In this document: piece by piece, positions 27,047 through 36,283 of the stretch
Layout of the letters: each line of letters starts with the position of its first letter
Position numbering within the stretch: position 1 is the first letter of the stretch
DNA from: Oscillospiraceae bacterium
GTDB taxonomy: Bacteria; Bacillota; Clostridia; Oscillospirales; Ruminococcaceae
Assembly: GCA_017435045.1 (NCBI GenBank)
Contig: JAFSFT010000004.1
Span: forward strand, 1 to 60,850
Direction of reading: 5' to 3'
Length of the DNA stretch: 60,850 nucleotides
Made by a program: the position numbers and the translations under genes
Notes under the pieces: model-generated
Database searches by the model: none
What the model saw: only the letters and a program-made list of their open reading frames with translations
Told to the model about the DNA's origin: nothing

Positions 27047-29188
27047 ATGTACGTAGTTATCAAAAGAGACGGCAGACAGGTACAGTTTGATGCCTCCAAA
27101 ATAGAAATAGCAATCCTCAAGGCAATGCGTTACGGCAGCGGCATTGTAAATGAAGAGCTTGCAAAAAAAATCGGCGAAGATTTTTCCACCGACAAGATGA
27201 TTGTTACAATCAAAGAGATTGAAGACTATGTTTATAAAGCACTGGTAGAAAGCGGCGATATGCTCACCGCAAAATGCTACGAGGCTTACCGTGCCGTGCG
27301 TGAATATCAGCGTCAGCGCAACACCATAGACAACAAGGTGCTTGGCCTTATCAACGGCGAAAACAAGGAAAGCCTTATGGAAAACTCCAACAAGCAGGAA
27401 AACCTTATCTCCACACAGCGAGACCTTGTTGCAGAGGAGGTTTCCAAGGACGTTGCAAAACGTATGATGCTGCCTCCGCACATTGCACAGGCACACGACA
27501 ACGGCCTTATCCATATCCACGACCTTGGCCACTATCTCAACCCGTCCTTCAACTGCTGCCTTATCAACCTTAAGGATATGCTGGAAAACGGCACAGTTAT
27601 CAACGGCAAGATGATAGAAAAGCCAAAAACCTTCCGCACAGCCTGCACAATTGCAACACAGATTATCGCACAGGTTGCATCGGGCCAGTTTGGCGGCCAG
27701 ACAATGAGCCTTGCACACCTGTCTCCCTTTGTGCGTATAAGCGAGGAAAAAATCCGCCGCGACCTTGTTATCGAATGGAACGAAAACGGCTTTATGTACA
27801 ACGAGGCACAGCTGGAAAAAATTGTACAGCGCCGTCTTAAAGAGGAAGTAAAGGGCGGTATCCAGACAATCCAGTATCAGATAAACACCCTGCAGACCTC
27901 CAATGGCCAGAGCCCGTTCCTCAGCGTGTTTATGTATATCAGCGAATATCCCGAATACGAAAAGGAAACCGTTATGCTTATCGAGGAGGTTCTCCGCCAG
28001 CGTATTCAGGGCATCAAAAACGAGGTTGGCGCATGGATTACTCCTGCATTCCCAAAACTTCTCTATGTAACTGACGAAAACAACATCCGCGAGGACAGCA
28101 AATATTACTACCTTACACAGCTTGCATCCGTTTGTGTTTCCAAGCGTATGATGCCGGACTTTATATCCGCAAAGCATATGCGTGCAAACTACGAGGGCAA
28201 CGTGTTTGGCTGTATGGGCTGCCGTGCATGGCTTTCCCCATACAAAGGACCAATCAACAACACCGAGGGCGAATACAAGTGGTACGGCCGCTTCAACATG
28301 GGTCTTACCTCCCTTAACCTTGCAGACGTTGGCCTTTCCGCACAGGGCGACCTTGACAAATTCTGGAAAATTCTGGAAGACCGTCTGGAACTCTGCCGCG
28401 AAAGCCTTATGCTCCGCTACGAAAAGCTTAAAAATGTTACAAGTGACGTTTCTCCAATCCACTGGCAGCACGGTGCAATTGCACGCCTTAAACCGCACCA
28501 GCCAATATACCCATTGCTTCAGAACGGCTATGCAACCATCACACTGGGCTACATCGGCCTTTATGAATGTGTAATGGCACTTATCGGCAAAAGCCACACA
28601 ACACCCGAGGGTGAAAAGCTGGGCGTTGAAATTATGAAAAACCTCAAGGCACACATCCTTAAATGGAAAGAGGAAACAGGTCTTGGCTTTGCACTTTACG
28701 GCACACCAAGCGAATCCCTTACAGAACGCTTTGCAAAATGCCTCCAGCGCCGCTTTGGCAGAATTCCGGGCATTACAGACCGCAACTACCTTACAAACAG
28801 CTACCACGTATTTGTAGGCGAGGAGATTGACGCCTTTGAAAAACTGCGTTTTGAAAGCCAGTTCCACCCAATTTCCTCAGGCGGTGCAATCAGCTATGTA
28901 GAGCTGCCAAACCTTGCACAGAATCCGGAGGTTATCCTTACCCTTATCAAGTATATGTACGAAAACGTGCAGTACGCCGAGATGAACACAAAGCTGGACT
29001 TCTGTATGGAATGCGGCTACGAGGGCGAAATCCTCTGCGACGACAACCTTGAATGGTACTGTCCAAACTGCGGCAACCGGGACAAATCCCGTATGAACGT
29101 TGTACGCCGTACCTGCGGCTACCTTGGCGAAAACTACTGGAACGAGGGCAGAACACAGGAAATCAAGGAAAGAGTAATGCATTTATAA
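27047..29188 (+). CDS. nrdD: Anaerobic ribonucleoside-triphosphate reductase (class III)
   Basis: A 713-residue glycyl-radical enzyme. An ATP-cone regulatory domain fills the first 95 residues (VIKRDGRQVQFD). The C-terminus has the four-cysteine zinc site (CMECG near 652, CPNCG near 671) and the glycyl-radical loop RRTCGYLGE, with Gly near 690. It reduces NTPs to dNTPs, usually with formate as reductant, and must be activated by NrdG. It is the first gene of an nrdD-nrdG-dut block, although a terminator lies between nrdD and nrdG. The NrdR-like box in its promoter suggests control by the dNTP pool. Confidence 0.97.
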   Translation: MYVVIKRDGRQVQFDASKIEIAILKAMRYGSGIVNEELAKKIGEDFSTDKMIVTIKEIEDYVYKALVESGDMLTAKCYEAYRAVREYQRQRNTIDNKVLGLINGENKESLMENSNKQENLISTQRDLVAEEVSKDVAKRMMLPPHIAQAHDNGLIHIHDLGHYLNPSFNCCLINLKDMLENGTVINGKMIEKPKTFRTACTIATQIIAQVASGQFGGQTMSLAHLSPFVRISEEKIRRDLVIEWNENGFMYNEAQLEKIVQRRLKEEVKGGIQTIQYQINTLQTSNGQSPFLSVFMYISEYPEYEKETVMLIEEVLRQRIQGIKNEVGAWITPAFPKLLYVTDENNIREDSKYYYLTQLASVCVSKRMMPDFISAKHMRANYEGNVFGCMGCRAWLSPYKGPINNTEGEYKWYGRFNMGLTSLNLADVGLSAQGDLDKFWKILEDRLELCRESLMLRYEKLKNVTSDVSPIHWQHGAIARLKPHQPIYPLLQNGYATITLGYIGLYECVMALIGKSHTTPEGEKLGVEIMKNLKAHILKWKEETGLGFALYGTPSESLTERFAKCLQRRFGRIPGITDRNYLTNSYHVFVGEEIDAFEKLRFESQFHPISSGGAISYVELPNLAQNPEVILTLIKYMYENVQYAEMNTKLDFCMECGYEGEILCDDNLEWYCPNCGNRDKSRMNVVRRTCGYLGENYWNEGRTQEIKERVMHL

Positions 29189-29207
29189 AAGCCATATAAA
29201 AAGGCAA

Positions 29208-29234
29208 AAACCACCGCATTACGGTGGTTTTTTG
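29208..29234 (+). terminator. Terminator after nrdD
   Basis: A 9-bp stem (29208-29216 with 29222-29230, loop of 5) overlaps and precedes a six-T run. Confidence 0.8.
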
Positions 29235-29317
29235 CTGTGTAAAACCTTGCCTTTTTAATTGAATTTAAGGCATATAAATGGTATACTCTTAATATCAGCA
29301 AAGAAAAGGCGGTATGT

Positions 29318-29811
29318 ATGAACTACGCACAGATAAGAAAATACGATGTGGCAAACGGCGAGGGCATACGCACCACGCTGTTTGTGTCGGGCTGTCATTT
29401 CAACTGCCCGGGATGTTTTAACAGGGAATATCAGGATTTTGCCTTTGGCAGTGAGTTACCGACGAAGAAATGCAAAAGTTTATCGACCTTGGCAAAAATC
29501 CAAGCGTAAGCGGTTTTTCCTTTCTCGGCGGCGAGCCGCTGGACCAGCTTTACGACGACACCTTGCTCAGAACGGTAAAAGCCATAAAGGCACAGACGGG
29601 CAAGTCCATCTGGATGTGGACAGGCTATGTGTTTGAAAATCTCAGCGACAGGCAGAAAGAGATTGTAAAGCACATCGACGTCCTTGTGGACGGCCCATTT
29701 ATCGAGGCACAAAAGGATATGCGCCTGCTGTTCCGCGGCAGTGCCAACCAGCGGATAATAGACGTGCAGAAAACTCTGGCACAGGACAAAATAGTTTTAT
29801 GGGAGAAATAA
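29318..29811 (+). pseudogene. nrdG: NrdG activase, interrupted by a one-base frameshift
   Basis: Two overlapping frames together make a full-length NrdG of about 164 residues. The first (29318-29509) carries the radical-SAM cluster motif CHFNCPGC after MNYAQIRKYDVANGEGIRTT. The second (open up to 29811) carries SGFSFLGGEPLDQ and the C-terminal half. They join if one G is restored near 29455, giving SEVTDEEMQKF. NrdG uses S-adenosylmethionine and a [4Fe-4S] cluster to create the glycyl radical on NrdD. No slippery heptamer or pseudoknot is visible at the break, so programmed frameshifting is unlikely. A sequencing or assembly error, or a recent mutation, is the simplest explanation. Confidence 0.85.
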
Positions 29812-29813
29812 CA

Positions 29814-30266
29814 ATGACAAGAGGCTTTGAGGTTGTAACAGATGCAAAACGCAAACACCCCGACAGGGAGATTACACTGCCAACACGCGGCAGCCGCTAT
29901 GCAATTGCATACGATATCTATTCACCGGTTGACGCTGTGATAAAACCAATGGAAAAACAGCTTATCTGGACAGATGTAAAAGCATATTTCGGCAATGACG
30001 AAGCACTGCTTATCAATGTGCGCTCCTCAATGGGCAAACAGCCTGTTATGATGGCAAACAGCCAGGGCTGGGTGGAATGTGACTATTACGGCAACCCTGA
30101 CAACGACGGCAACCTTGGCGTAAACCTTATGAACCTTGGCACAACCGACTATGTTATCAAGGCAGGGGACCGCATTGCACAGTGTATGTTTATAAAATAT
30201 CTTGTGGCAGACAGCGGCAACACCGACGCACAGCGTATGGGCGGCTTTGGTTCCACAAACAAATAA
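29814..30266 (+). CDS. dut: dUTP diphosphatase (trimeric type)
   Basis: 150 residues from the ATG at 29814, with GGGAG eight bases upstream. An in-frame ATG at 29799 lies inside nrdG. The five dUTPase motifs are recognisable: AIAYDIYSP (1), VRSSMG (2), GWVECDYYGNP (3), AGDRIAQCMF (4) and GGFGSTNK (5, the flexible C-terminal arm). Motif 1 has AIAYD where AGYD is usual, and motif 2 lacks the usual GLA continuation, so it is a somewhat divergent member. It hydrolyses dUTP to dUMP, preventing uracil incorporation and feeding thymidylate synthesis. It starts two bases after nrdG. Confidence 0.85.
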   Translation: MTRGFEVVTDAKRKHPDREITLPTRGSRYAIAYDIYSPVDAVIKPMEKQLIWTDVKAYFGNDEALLINVRSSMGKQPVMMANSQGWVECDYYGNPDNDGNLGVNLMNLGTTDYVIKAGDRIAQCMFIKYLVADSGNTDAQRMGGFGSTNK

Positions 30267-30277
30267 TTGCGGTTAAA

Positions 30278-30307
30278 GGGCGGACATAAGTCCGCCCCAC
30301 TTTTTTT
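30278..30307 (+). terminator. Terminator after dut
   Basis: GGGCGGA (30278-30284) pairs with TCCGCCC (30291-30297) and is followed by CACTTTTTTT. Confidence 0.8.
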
Positions 30308-30359
30308 ATACATAATTTTGTGGTATTATTATCTAAAATAAAACTTACAGGCGGAAAAT

Positions 30360-32036
30360 ATGAAAATTGTACTGGCAGCCATAAATTCAAAATACATCCA
30401 TTCATCCCTCGGTGTGTGGTATCTGCACTCTGCGGCAAAGGCGGCAGGCACAGACCACACTGTGCAGGTGTACGAAAGCACCATAAACAACCACGTTGAT
30501 GACATTGTTGCGGATATATATAACCTTTCTCCCGATGTGGTGGGCTTTTCCTGCTATATCTGGAATATTGAGTATGTAAAAAAGATTGCCGAATGTCTCA
30601 AAAAGATAAATCCGCAGCTTAAAATCTTTTTCGGCGGCCCCGAGGCAAGCTTTGACGCACAGCACCTGCTGCAAACTGCGGCTGTGGACTGCATCATAAA
30701 GGGCGAGGGGGAACAGGCCTTTATCAATCTGCTCAAAAGCGGTTTCACAGCGGCAGAAAAGGCGATTTCTGCACCTGTAACCGAATATTTCAATCCGTAT
30801 TCAGAAGAATACTTTGCCGCATTAAAGGGCAGAATTGTCTATCTGGAAACCAGCCGCGGCTGTCCGTTCCACTGTGCGTTCTGTCTGTCTGGCAGGGATG
30901 AAAATGTGCGGTTTTTCGATATGGATATTTCAAAGCAGAATATCTTAAAGCTGGCAAACTGCGGCACGCAGACGGTAAAGTTTGTGGACCGCACCTTTAA
31001 CTGCAACGACAGAAGGGCAAGGGAAATATTTGAGTTTATATATACCCAAAGACAGCTTGGCAATATCCCCGAGGATGTGGTTTTCCACTGCGAGGTAGAG
31101 GCAGACCTGTTTACACAGGAAACACTGGACTATCTCAAAACAATGCCAAAGGGGCTGTTCCAGTTCGAGGCTGGCTTGCAGTCCTTTAATCCCGAAACTC
31201 TCAAAGCGGTTGACCGCCGCCATAACATTGACCGCCTTGTGCACAACCTTAAAGAGATTGCACAGATGAAGAATATCCATCTGCACATCGACCTTATTGC
31301 AGGCCTGCCTTACGAGGATTATGCAAGCTTTGCAAAGGGTTTTGACCTTGCCTTTGAAATTGGTGCCGAGGTTATTCAGCTTGGTTTTTTAAAGCTGCTT
31401 AACGGCTCGCCCCTTGCATCAGAAAAGGAAAAACACGGCTATAAGCACTGGTCATACGCACCTTATCAGGTTATCAGCAACAGCTATATTGCCTATGCCG
31501 ACCTGCTTAAACTTAAGCTTGCCGAGGATGCTGTGGAACGCATTTACAACTCCAACCGTTTCCCAAATACACTAAAATATGTTCTTGGTACAACAAAGAT
31601 GTCTCCGTATAGCCTTTTTTACGGCATGGGGGAATACTGCGGCAAAACCGGTCTGCAGTCTCCGTCGCTGGACAGCTACACCGCTGCAATGCTGGAATAT
31701 TTTGGCACACTGCAGGGTGTGGACAAAGCAAAGCTCCGTGACCGGATGGCAAAAGACAGAATTGTTACCGACCGCACAGGCAAGCTGTACCACTGCCTGC
31801 ACATTGCCGATGAAAGAATGAAGTATATCCGCATAGCTCTGAACAATGTGGATATGGGTATTTTTGAAAATCAGCGCGAAAAGGCAAAGCAGGGCAAAAT
31901 AGGCTTTGCAATTCTGTACACAGACGGGGCAGAACAGGTTGTCCTTGCCGACTACACAAAGATTGACAAGGTAACCGCACAGTATCCGCACAGAATAATG
32001 CCTTTGGAAATGTTTATGCCAAAGGCGGAGGAGTAA
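30360..32036 (+). CDS. B12-binding-domain radical SAM protein (DUF4080 type)
   Basis: A 558-residue protein. An N-terminal cobalamin-binding-like Rossmann domain (residues 1-130, KIVLAAINSKYIHSSLG, GFSCYIWN, FFGGPEAS) is followed by a radical SAM domain with the cluster motif GCPFHCAFC near 165, and a C-terminal DUF4080-like domain. This group is common in clostridia. By analogy with other B12/radical SAM enzymes it may carry out a methyl transfer or rearrangement, but no substrate is established. Two bases before the stop of the tiny downstream gene's leader there is no gap for a promoter, so it is probably co-transcribed with the next gene. Confidence 0.8.
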   Translation: MKIVLAAINSKYIHSSLGVWYLHSAAKAAGTDHTVQVYESTINNHVDDIVADIYNLSPDVVGFSCYIWNIEYVKKIAECLKKINPQLKIFFGGPEASFDAQHLLQTAAVDCIIKGEGEQAFINLLKSGFTAAEKAISAPVTEYFNPYSEEYFAALKGRIVYLETSRGCPFHCAFCLSGRDENVRFFDMDISKQNILKLANCGTQTVKFVDRTFNCNDRRAREIFEFIYTQRQLGNIPEDVVFHCEVEADLFTQETLDYLKTMPKGLFQFEAGLQSFNPETLKAVDRRHNIDRLVHNLKEIAQMKNIHLHIDLIAGLPYEDYASFAKGFDLAFEIGAEVIQLGFLKLLNGSPLASEKEKHGYKHWSYAPYQVISNSYIAYADLLKLKLAEDAVERIYNSNRFPNTLKYVLGTTKMSPYSLFYGMGEYCGKTGLQSPSLDSYTAAMLEYFGTLQGVDKAKLRDRMAKDRIVTDRTGKLYHCLHIADERMKYIRIALNNVDMGIFENQREKAKQGKIGFAILYTDGAEQVVLADYTKIDKVTAQYPHRIMPLEMFMPKAEE

Positions 32037-32040
32037 GAAT

Positions 32041-32244
32041 ATGAAAACACGCCATAAAAGAAAAATTACCTATTGGATAACAGCAGCTTTATGGCTGATT
32101 ATAGCAGTTGTGTGGTTTTTGATAGCTGTGTATTCCGCAGACGGAATGAATGTGGTAAGATATCTTATTTCCGCAGGCGGAACAGCAGTTGCTGTATTGG
32201 AAATGTATTGCTATCACAGAGACAAGGATAAACCGGAAAGATAA
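32041..32244 (+). CDS. Small two-helix membrane protein of unknown function
   Basis: A 67-residue protein: a basic N-terminus (KTRHKRK), two hydrophobic segments (about 10-30 and 38-56), and a short charged tail ending CYHRDKDKPER. It starts four bases after the DUF4080 gene, with GGAGGAG overlapping that gene's stop, so it is real and co-translated. I do not recognise a family. The DNA of its last codons (PER and stop) is the first unit of the 31-bp tandem repeat that follows. Confidence 0.6.
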   Translation: MKTRHKRKITYWITAALWLIIAVVWFLIAVYSADGMNVVRYLISAGGTAVAVLEMYCYHRDKDKPER

Positions 32245-32306
32245 GCTTAAAAATAAGTACAGAACGGAAAGATAAGTTTAAAAATAAGTACAGAACGGAA
32301 AGATAA
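32234..32306. repeat. 31-bp tandem repeat, 2.4 copies, overlapping a gene end
   Basis: Units start at 32234, 32265 and 32296 (partial) with CGGAAAGATAAG. The first two are identical except for one base. The first unit contains the stop codon of the small membrane protein, so the 3' end of the gene has been tandemly duplicated. Confidence 0.9.
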
Positions 32307-32340
32307 AAAAATCCGACTCAGCAGAGTCGGATTTTTATTT
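32304..32340. terminator. Bidirectional terminator between converging operons
   Basis: A 10-bp stem (32310-32319 with 32324-32333) is flanked by an A-run on the left and a T-run on the right. It serves the plus-strand DUF4080 operon and the minus-strand glycolytic operon. Confidence 0.88.
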
Positions 32341-32349
32341 TGCAGTAAT

Positions 32350-33864
32350 TTATTTGATAAGCGATTTGCCTGTCATTTCCTTTGGCTGTTCCAAACCGAG
32401 AATCTGCAGCATTGTAGGTGCAATGTCTGCAAGTACGCCATCTTCGTGGAGTGCACATTCATAGCCGCAAACGGTAAAAGGTACAGGGTTTGTAGTGTGT
32501 GCTGTAAACACATTTCCGTCTTCGTCCAGCAGTTTGTCTGCGTTGCCGTGGTCGGCTGTCAGCAGGAACACGCCGCCCATTTCCAGTGTTTTGTCCAGCA
32601 CCTTGCCAACGCACTCGTCAACTGTCTGCACAGCAGTTACCGCTGCCTCAAACACGCCTGTGTGACCAACCATATCGCAGTTTGCAAAGTTGAGGATAAC
32701 AACGTCATATTTACCGCTGTCAAGACGGGAGAGCATTTCTTCGGTAACCTCATAAGCGCTCATTTCAGGCTTAAGGTCGTAGGTTGCAACCTTAGGGCTG
32801 TTGATAAGTGCTCTGTCTTCGCCATCGCTTACAGCCTCAACGCCGCCGTTAAAGAAGAATGTAACGTGTGCGTATTTTTCTGTCTCGGCAATTCTAAGCT
32901 GTGTTTTGCCGTTTTTTGCAAGATATTCGCCAAGGGTGTTGTCAAGGCTTTGTGGTCTGAATGCAACATCAACATTAGGCATTGTTGCGTCGTACTGTGT
33001 AAAGCACACATAGTTAAGTAGCAGGTTTGTATCCTTTCTTGCAAAGCCGTCAAAGTCTGTGTCCACAAGGCTGCGTGTAATTTCTCTTGCTCTGTCAGGG
33101 CGGAAGTTAAAGAAGATTACGCTGTCGCCCTGTTTGATGTTGCTGTCAGGTGTAACCACAAAAGGCACTGTAAATTCGTCTGTAACCTCGTTTTTGTAGT
33201 TTTCTTCCAGCTTTGCAGCAGCGTCAGGGCAAACTTCGCCCTCGCCGTATACAAGTGTTTTGTATGCTGTTTCCACTCTGTCCCAGCGTTTGTCACGGTC
33301 CATAATATAAAATCTGCCGTGCACTGTGCCTATTTTGCCAACGCCGATTTCAGCCATTTCCTTATTGAGCTTACGCAGAAAATCCGCACCGCTTGTTGGG
33401 CTTACGTCACGTCCGTCCATAAATGCGTGTACAAATACCTTTTCCACACCCATTCTCTTGCACATTTCCACAACAGCAAGGCAGTGTTCAATGTGGCTGT
33501 GTACGCCGCCGTCACTCATAAGGCCCATAATGTGTACAGCCTTGTCGCTTTCTTTGGCTTTGTTTATAGCCTTTGTCATGGCTTCGTTGCCAAAGAAATC
33601 GCCGTCCTTTATGGCTTTTGTAATTCTTGTAAGTTCCTGATAAACAATGCGGCCTGCACCTATATTTGTGTGGCCAACCTCGCTGTTGCCCATCTGTCCG
33701 TCAGGCAAACCAACGCTCATGCCGCTTGCACCCAATGTTACAGTAGGGTATTTGGCAAAAATTTCGTCAAGTCTTGGTGTTTTTGCCGCATAGATTGCGT
33801 TGCCCTCTGTTCTGTCGGTGAAGGCATAACCGTCCATAATACAAAGTACCAATGGTTTTTTCAT
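32350..33864 (-). CDS. gpmI: Cofactor-independent phosphoglycerate mutase
   Basis: A 504-residue alkaline-phosphatase-fold enzyme. The phosphoserine nucleophile lies in GQMGNSEVGHTNIGAGR near residue 62, the metal ligands lie in CIMDG, HADHGN-type and DMVGH motifs, and the insertion domain is present. It interconverts 3- and 2-phosphoglycerate using Mn2+ without 2,3-bisphosphoglycerate. It is the last gene of pgk-tpiA-gpmI, 12 bases after tpiA. Mn2+ and pH dependence of the family fits use in sporulating Firmicutes. The start has AGAGGTAA upstream. Confidence 0.97.
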   Translation of the reverse strand: MKKPLVLCIMDGYAFTDRTEGNAIYAAKTPRLDEIFAKYPTVTLGASGMSVGLPDGQMGNSEVGHTNIGAGRIVYQELTRITKAIKDGDFFGNEAMTKAINKAKESDKAVHIMGLMSDGGVHSHIEHCLAVVEMCKRMGVEKVFVHAFMDGRDVSPTSGADFLRKLNKEMAEIGVGKIGTVHGRFYIMDRDKRWDRVETAYKTLVYGEGEVCPDAAAKLEENYKNEVTDEFTVPFVVTPDSNIKQGDSVIFFNFRPDRAREITRSLVDTDFDGFARKDTNLLLNYVCFTQYDATMPNVDVAFRPQSLDNTLGEYLAKNGKTQLRIAETEKYAHVTFFFNGGVEAVSDGEDRALINSPKVATYDLKPEMSAYEVTEEMLSRLDSGKYDVVILNFANCDMVGHTGVFEAAVTAVQTVDECVGKVLDKTLEMGGVFLLTADHGNADKLLDEDGNVFTAHTTNPVPFTVCGYECALHEDGVLADIAPTMLQILGLEQPKEMTGKSLIK

Positions 33865-33876
33865 TTATATTACCTC

Positions 33877-34641
33877 TTATTTTGCACTTTCAACAATTGT
33901 GCTGAAGTCTGCTGCTTTAAGGGATGCACCGCCGATAAGGCCGCCGTCAATATTTGGCATGGAGAGCAGTTCTTTTGCATTGCCTGCGTTCATGCTGCCG
34001 CCGTACTGGATTGTAACCTTCTGTGCGCACACAGGGCAGAAAAGTTCGCCCAGCAGTTCACGGATGTAGCCGCAAACTTCTTCGGCCTGCTGTGCAGTTG
34101 CTGTTTTGCCTGTGCCGATTGCCCATACAGGTTCGTAGGCGATAATTGTGTTGTGCAGCTGCTGTTTTGTAAAGCCTGCAAGACCTTCTGTAATCTGTGT
34201 TTTGATAACATCCTTTGTGATGTCGTTTTCTCTTTCGCTGAGGTTTTCGCCCACGCAGATAATTGGTGTAATGCCGTTTTTGTGGCAGGCGAGGGCACGC
34301 ATATTTACAGTTTTGTCGGTTTCGCCAAAGTACTGTCTTCTTTCGCTGTGGCCGATGATAGCGTATTTAATGCCGAAAGATTTAAGCATATCTGCGCTGA
34401 TTTCGCCTGTAAAAGCACCGCTTTCTGCCCAGTGGCAGTTCTGTGCGCCAATTTCGATAACGCTGCCTTCTGCAGCTTCAACTGCAGAAGCAATGTTGAT
34501 TGCAGGCACGCAAAGCAGCACCTTGCAGTCTGCATCTTTGATAACTTCCTTCATTTCGCCGATAAGTGCTTTTGTCTCTGCGGCATTTTTGTTCATTTTC
34601 CAGTTGCCTGCAATAACAACCTGTCTTTTGGATTTGTCCAT
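33877..34641 (-). CDS. tpiA: Triosephosphate isomerase
   Basis: A 254-residue TIM barrel: GNWKMNK (Asn/Lys), IIGHSERRQYF with the catalytic His, AYEPVWAIGTGKTA with the catalytic Glu, and the phosphate-binding GGSMNAGN and GGLIGGASL turns. It interconverts dihydroxyacetone phosphate and glyceraldehyde 3-phosphate. It is the middle gene of the minus-strand glycolytic operon, with a GGAG site before the ATG. Codon choice (AAA, GCA, GTT enriched) suggests high expression. Confidence 0.97.
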   Translation of the reverse strand: MDKSKRQVVIAGNWKMNKNAAETKALIGEMKEVIKDADCKVLLCVPAINIASAVEAAEGSVIEIGAQNCHWAESGAFTGEISADMLKSFGIKYAIIGHSERRQYFGETDKTVNMRALACHKNGITPIICVGENLSERENDITKDVIKTQITEGLAGFTKQQLHNTIIAYEPVWAIGTGKTATAQQAEEVCGYIRELLGELFCPVCAQKVTIQYGGSMNAGNAKELLSMPNIDGGLIGGASLKAADFSTIVESAK

Positions 34642-34677
34642 AATATACTCCTAACCTTTGCTCAATTTAAGCAAACA

Positions 34678-34714
34678 ATAGCGGCAGTAAAGAATTTTCT
34701 GTTTCTGCCGCTAT
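34678..34714 (-). promoter_or_regulatory. Perfect hairpin between pgk and tpiA
   Basis: A 10-bp perfect stem (ATAGCGGCAG with CTGCCGCTAT) encloses 17 nt in the 120-base gap between pgk and tpiA. No T-run follows on the minus strand, so it is more likely an mRNA processing or stability element than a terminator. Confidence 0.5.
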
Positions 34715-34761
34715 CAATATTTTTAAATTATAATTTCAGATAATGCTGTGTGCACACTCTG

Positions 34762-35952
34762 TTATTTGTCGTTGAGTGCTGCAATGCCAGGAAGTTCAAG
34801 ACCTTCCAGGAATTCAAGGGAAGCACCGCCGCCTGTGGAGATGTGTGTCATCTTGTCTGCATAGCCAAGCAGTTCAACTGCTGCGGCACTGTCGCCGCCG
34901 CCGATAATGGAGATTGCGCCGCTTTCTGCAACAGCCTTTGCAACAGCCTTTGTGCCAACTGCAAATGCTTCAAATTCAAATACGCCCATAGGACCGTTCC
35001 ATACAACTGTTTCTGCGTTTTTGATTGCATCGCTGAAAAGTTCCACAGATTTTGGACCGATGTCAAGACCCTGCCAGCCGTCAGGAATTTCGCTGGAATC
35101 AACTGTCATATGTTCTGTATCTTCCTTGAATTCCTTGCCAACAACTGTGTCTACAGGCAGCAGCATTTTAACGCCTTTAGCTTCTGCTTTTGCCATAAGT
35201 TCTTTTGCAAGTTCCACTTTGTCATCTTCGCAGATGGAGTCGCCAACTGTCCAGCCTTTTGCTTTGAAGAATGTGTAAGCCATACCGCCGCCGATAACAA
35301 GGCTGTCAACTTTATCGATAAGGTTTTCAATAACGCCGATTTTGTCGCTTACTTTAGCACCGCCGAGGATAGCAACAAATGGTCTTGCAGGGTCGTTGAG
35401 GGCTTTGCCCATAACGTCAATTTCTTTCTGGATAAGGTAGCCGCAAACTGCAGGGAGGTAGTCTGCAATACCTGCTGTGGAAGCGTGTGCACGGTGTGCT
35501 GTGCCGAATGCGTCGTTTACATAGATTTCTGCAAAGTCAGCCAGTGCTTTTGCAAATTCAGGCACGTTCTTTTCTTCTTCCTTGTGGAAACGCAGGTTTT
35601 CAAGCAGCATGATATCGCCATCTTTAAGTGCAGCAGCCTTTGCCTTTGCATCTTCGCCGATAACGTCTGTTGCCATAGCAACAGGGCAACCCATAAGTTC
35701 GCTTATTCTTTCTGCAACAGGTGCGAGAGAATATTTCATATTAAATTCGCCCTTTGGTCTGCCCATGTGGCTGCAAAGGATGATTTTTGCGCCGTTTTCT
35801 TTAAGGTATTTAACTGTTTTAAGTGCTTCGCGGATACGTTTGTCGTCTGTGATAACGCCGTCGTTTACAGGAACGTTAAAGTCGCAGCGGACAATACATT
35901 TTTTGCCTTTTACATTGATGTCTTCTACTGTTTTTTTGCCTAAACCAGCCAT
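34762..35952 (-). CDS. pgk: Phosphoglycerate kinase
   Basis: A 396-residue two-domain kinase: [16 protein letters not shown] and [14 protein letters not shown] in the 3-phosphoglycerate domain, [13 protein letters not shown] at the hinge, and the nucleotide-binding GPMGVFE and [10 protein letters not shown] segments. It transfers phosphate from 1,3-bisphosphoglycerate to ADP. It is the first gene of the minus-strand operon, with a strong promoter at 36018-36045 and AAAGGAG before the ATG. A probable GAPDH gene, which would precede it in the pathway, lies separately at the right edge of the window. Confidence 0.98.
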   Translation of the reverse strand: MAGLGKKTVEDINVKGKKCIVRCDFNVPVNDGVITDDKRIREALKTVKYLKENGAKIILCSHMGRPKGEFNMKYSLAPVAERISELMGCPVAMATDVIGEDAKAKAAALKDGDIMLLENLRFHKEEEKNVPEFAKALADFAEIYVNDAFGTAHRAHASTAGIADYLPAVCGYLIQKEIDVMGKALNDPARPFVAILGGAKVSDKIGVIENLIDKVDSLVIGGGMAYTFFKAKGWTVGDSICEDDKVELAKELMAKAEAKGVKMLLPVDTVVGKEFKEDTEHMTVDSSEIPDGWQGLDIGPKSVELFSDAIKNAETVVWNGPMGVFEFEAFAVGTKAVAKAVAESGAISIIGGGDSAAAVELLGYADKMTHISTGGGASLEFLEGLELPGIAALNDK

Positions 35953-36017
35953 AGTAAAAACTCCTTTGAACTTTATAATAAATTTATATTAATATTTAAT
36001 ATATATTCCTGATTATC

Positions 36018-36045
36018 ATTATATCAAATAACATTTTATTTTCAA
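36018..36045 (-). promoter_or_regulatory. SigA-type promoter of pgk-tpiA-gpmI; rest of the gap empty
   Basis: TTGAAA (36040-36045) and TATAAT (36018-36023) are separated by 16 bp on the minus strand, with a predicted leader of about 60 nt. I see nothing definite in the remaining gap, 36046-36283. Confidence 0.7.
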
Positions 36046-36283
36046 CAGTATCGTGTTTTTTGCAACAAATTTACAAAAGTGTTATTTTTTTAACAAATCG
36101 CGGAAATCCGCAGAATACACTGTATATCCGCTGTTTGTTTTATACTCCGCAGGCTACAGATTACTACACCGCGGTTACACATTTCTACATATATGCACTG
36201 TCTTGCCTGTCGCACAGTATCCTGCGGCAAAGGTACACAGCCTTCCTTTTTTACATATACTGTTAAAAAGAGAGGAGACAGCT

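Noticed and set aside
27029-28867. A 612-codon open frame antisense to nrdD
   Set aside because: It has no ribosome site logic or family motif, is rich in Cys, His and Phe, and mirrors the codon bias of nrdD, which is certain. The same applies to long antisense frames over mnmA (3713-5464), rnj (6275-7750), the topoisomerase A gene (20718-22607), glmE (46010-47368) and mal (47519-48568).
29440-29475. Programmed frameshift in nrdG
   Set aside because: No slippery heptamer, internal Shine-Dalgarno at the right distance or downstream pseudoknot is seen, and NrdG is not known to use one.
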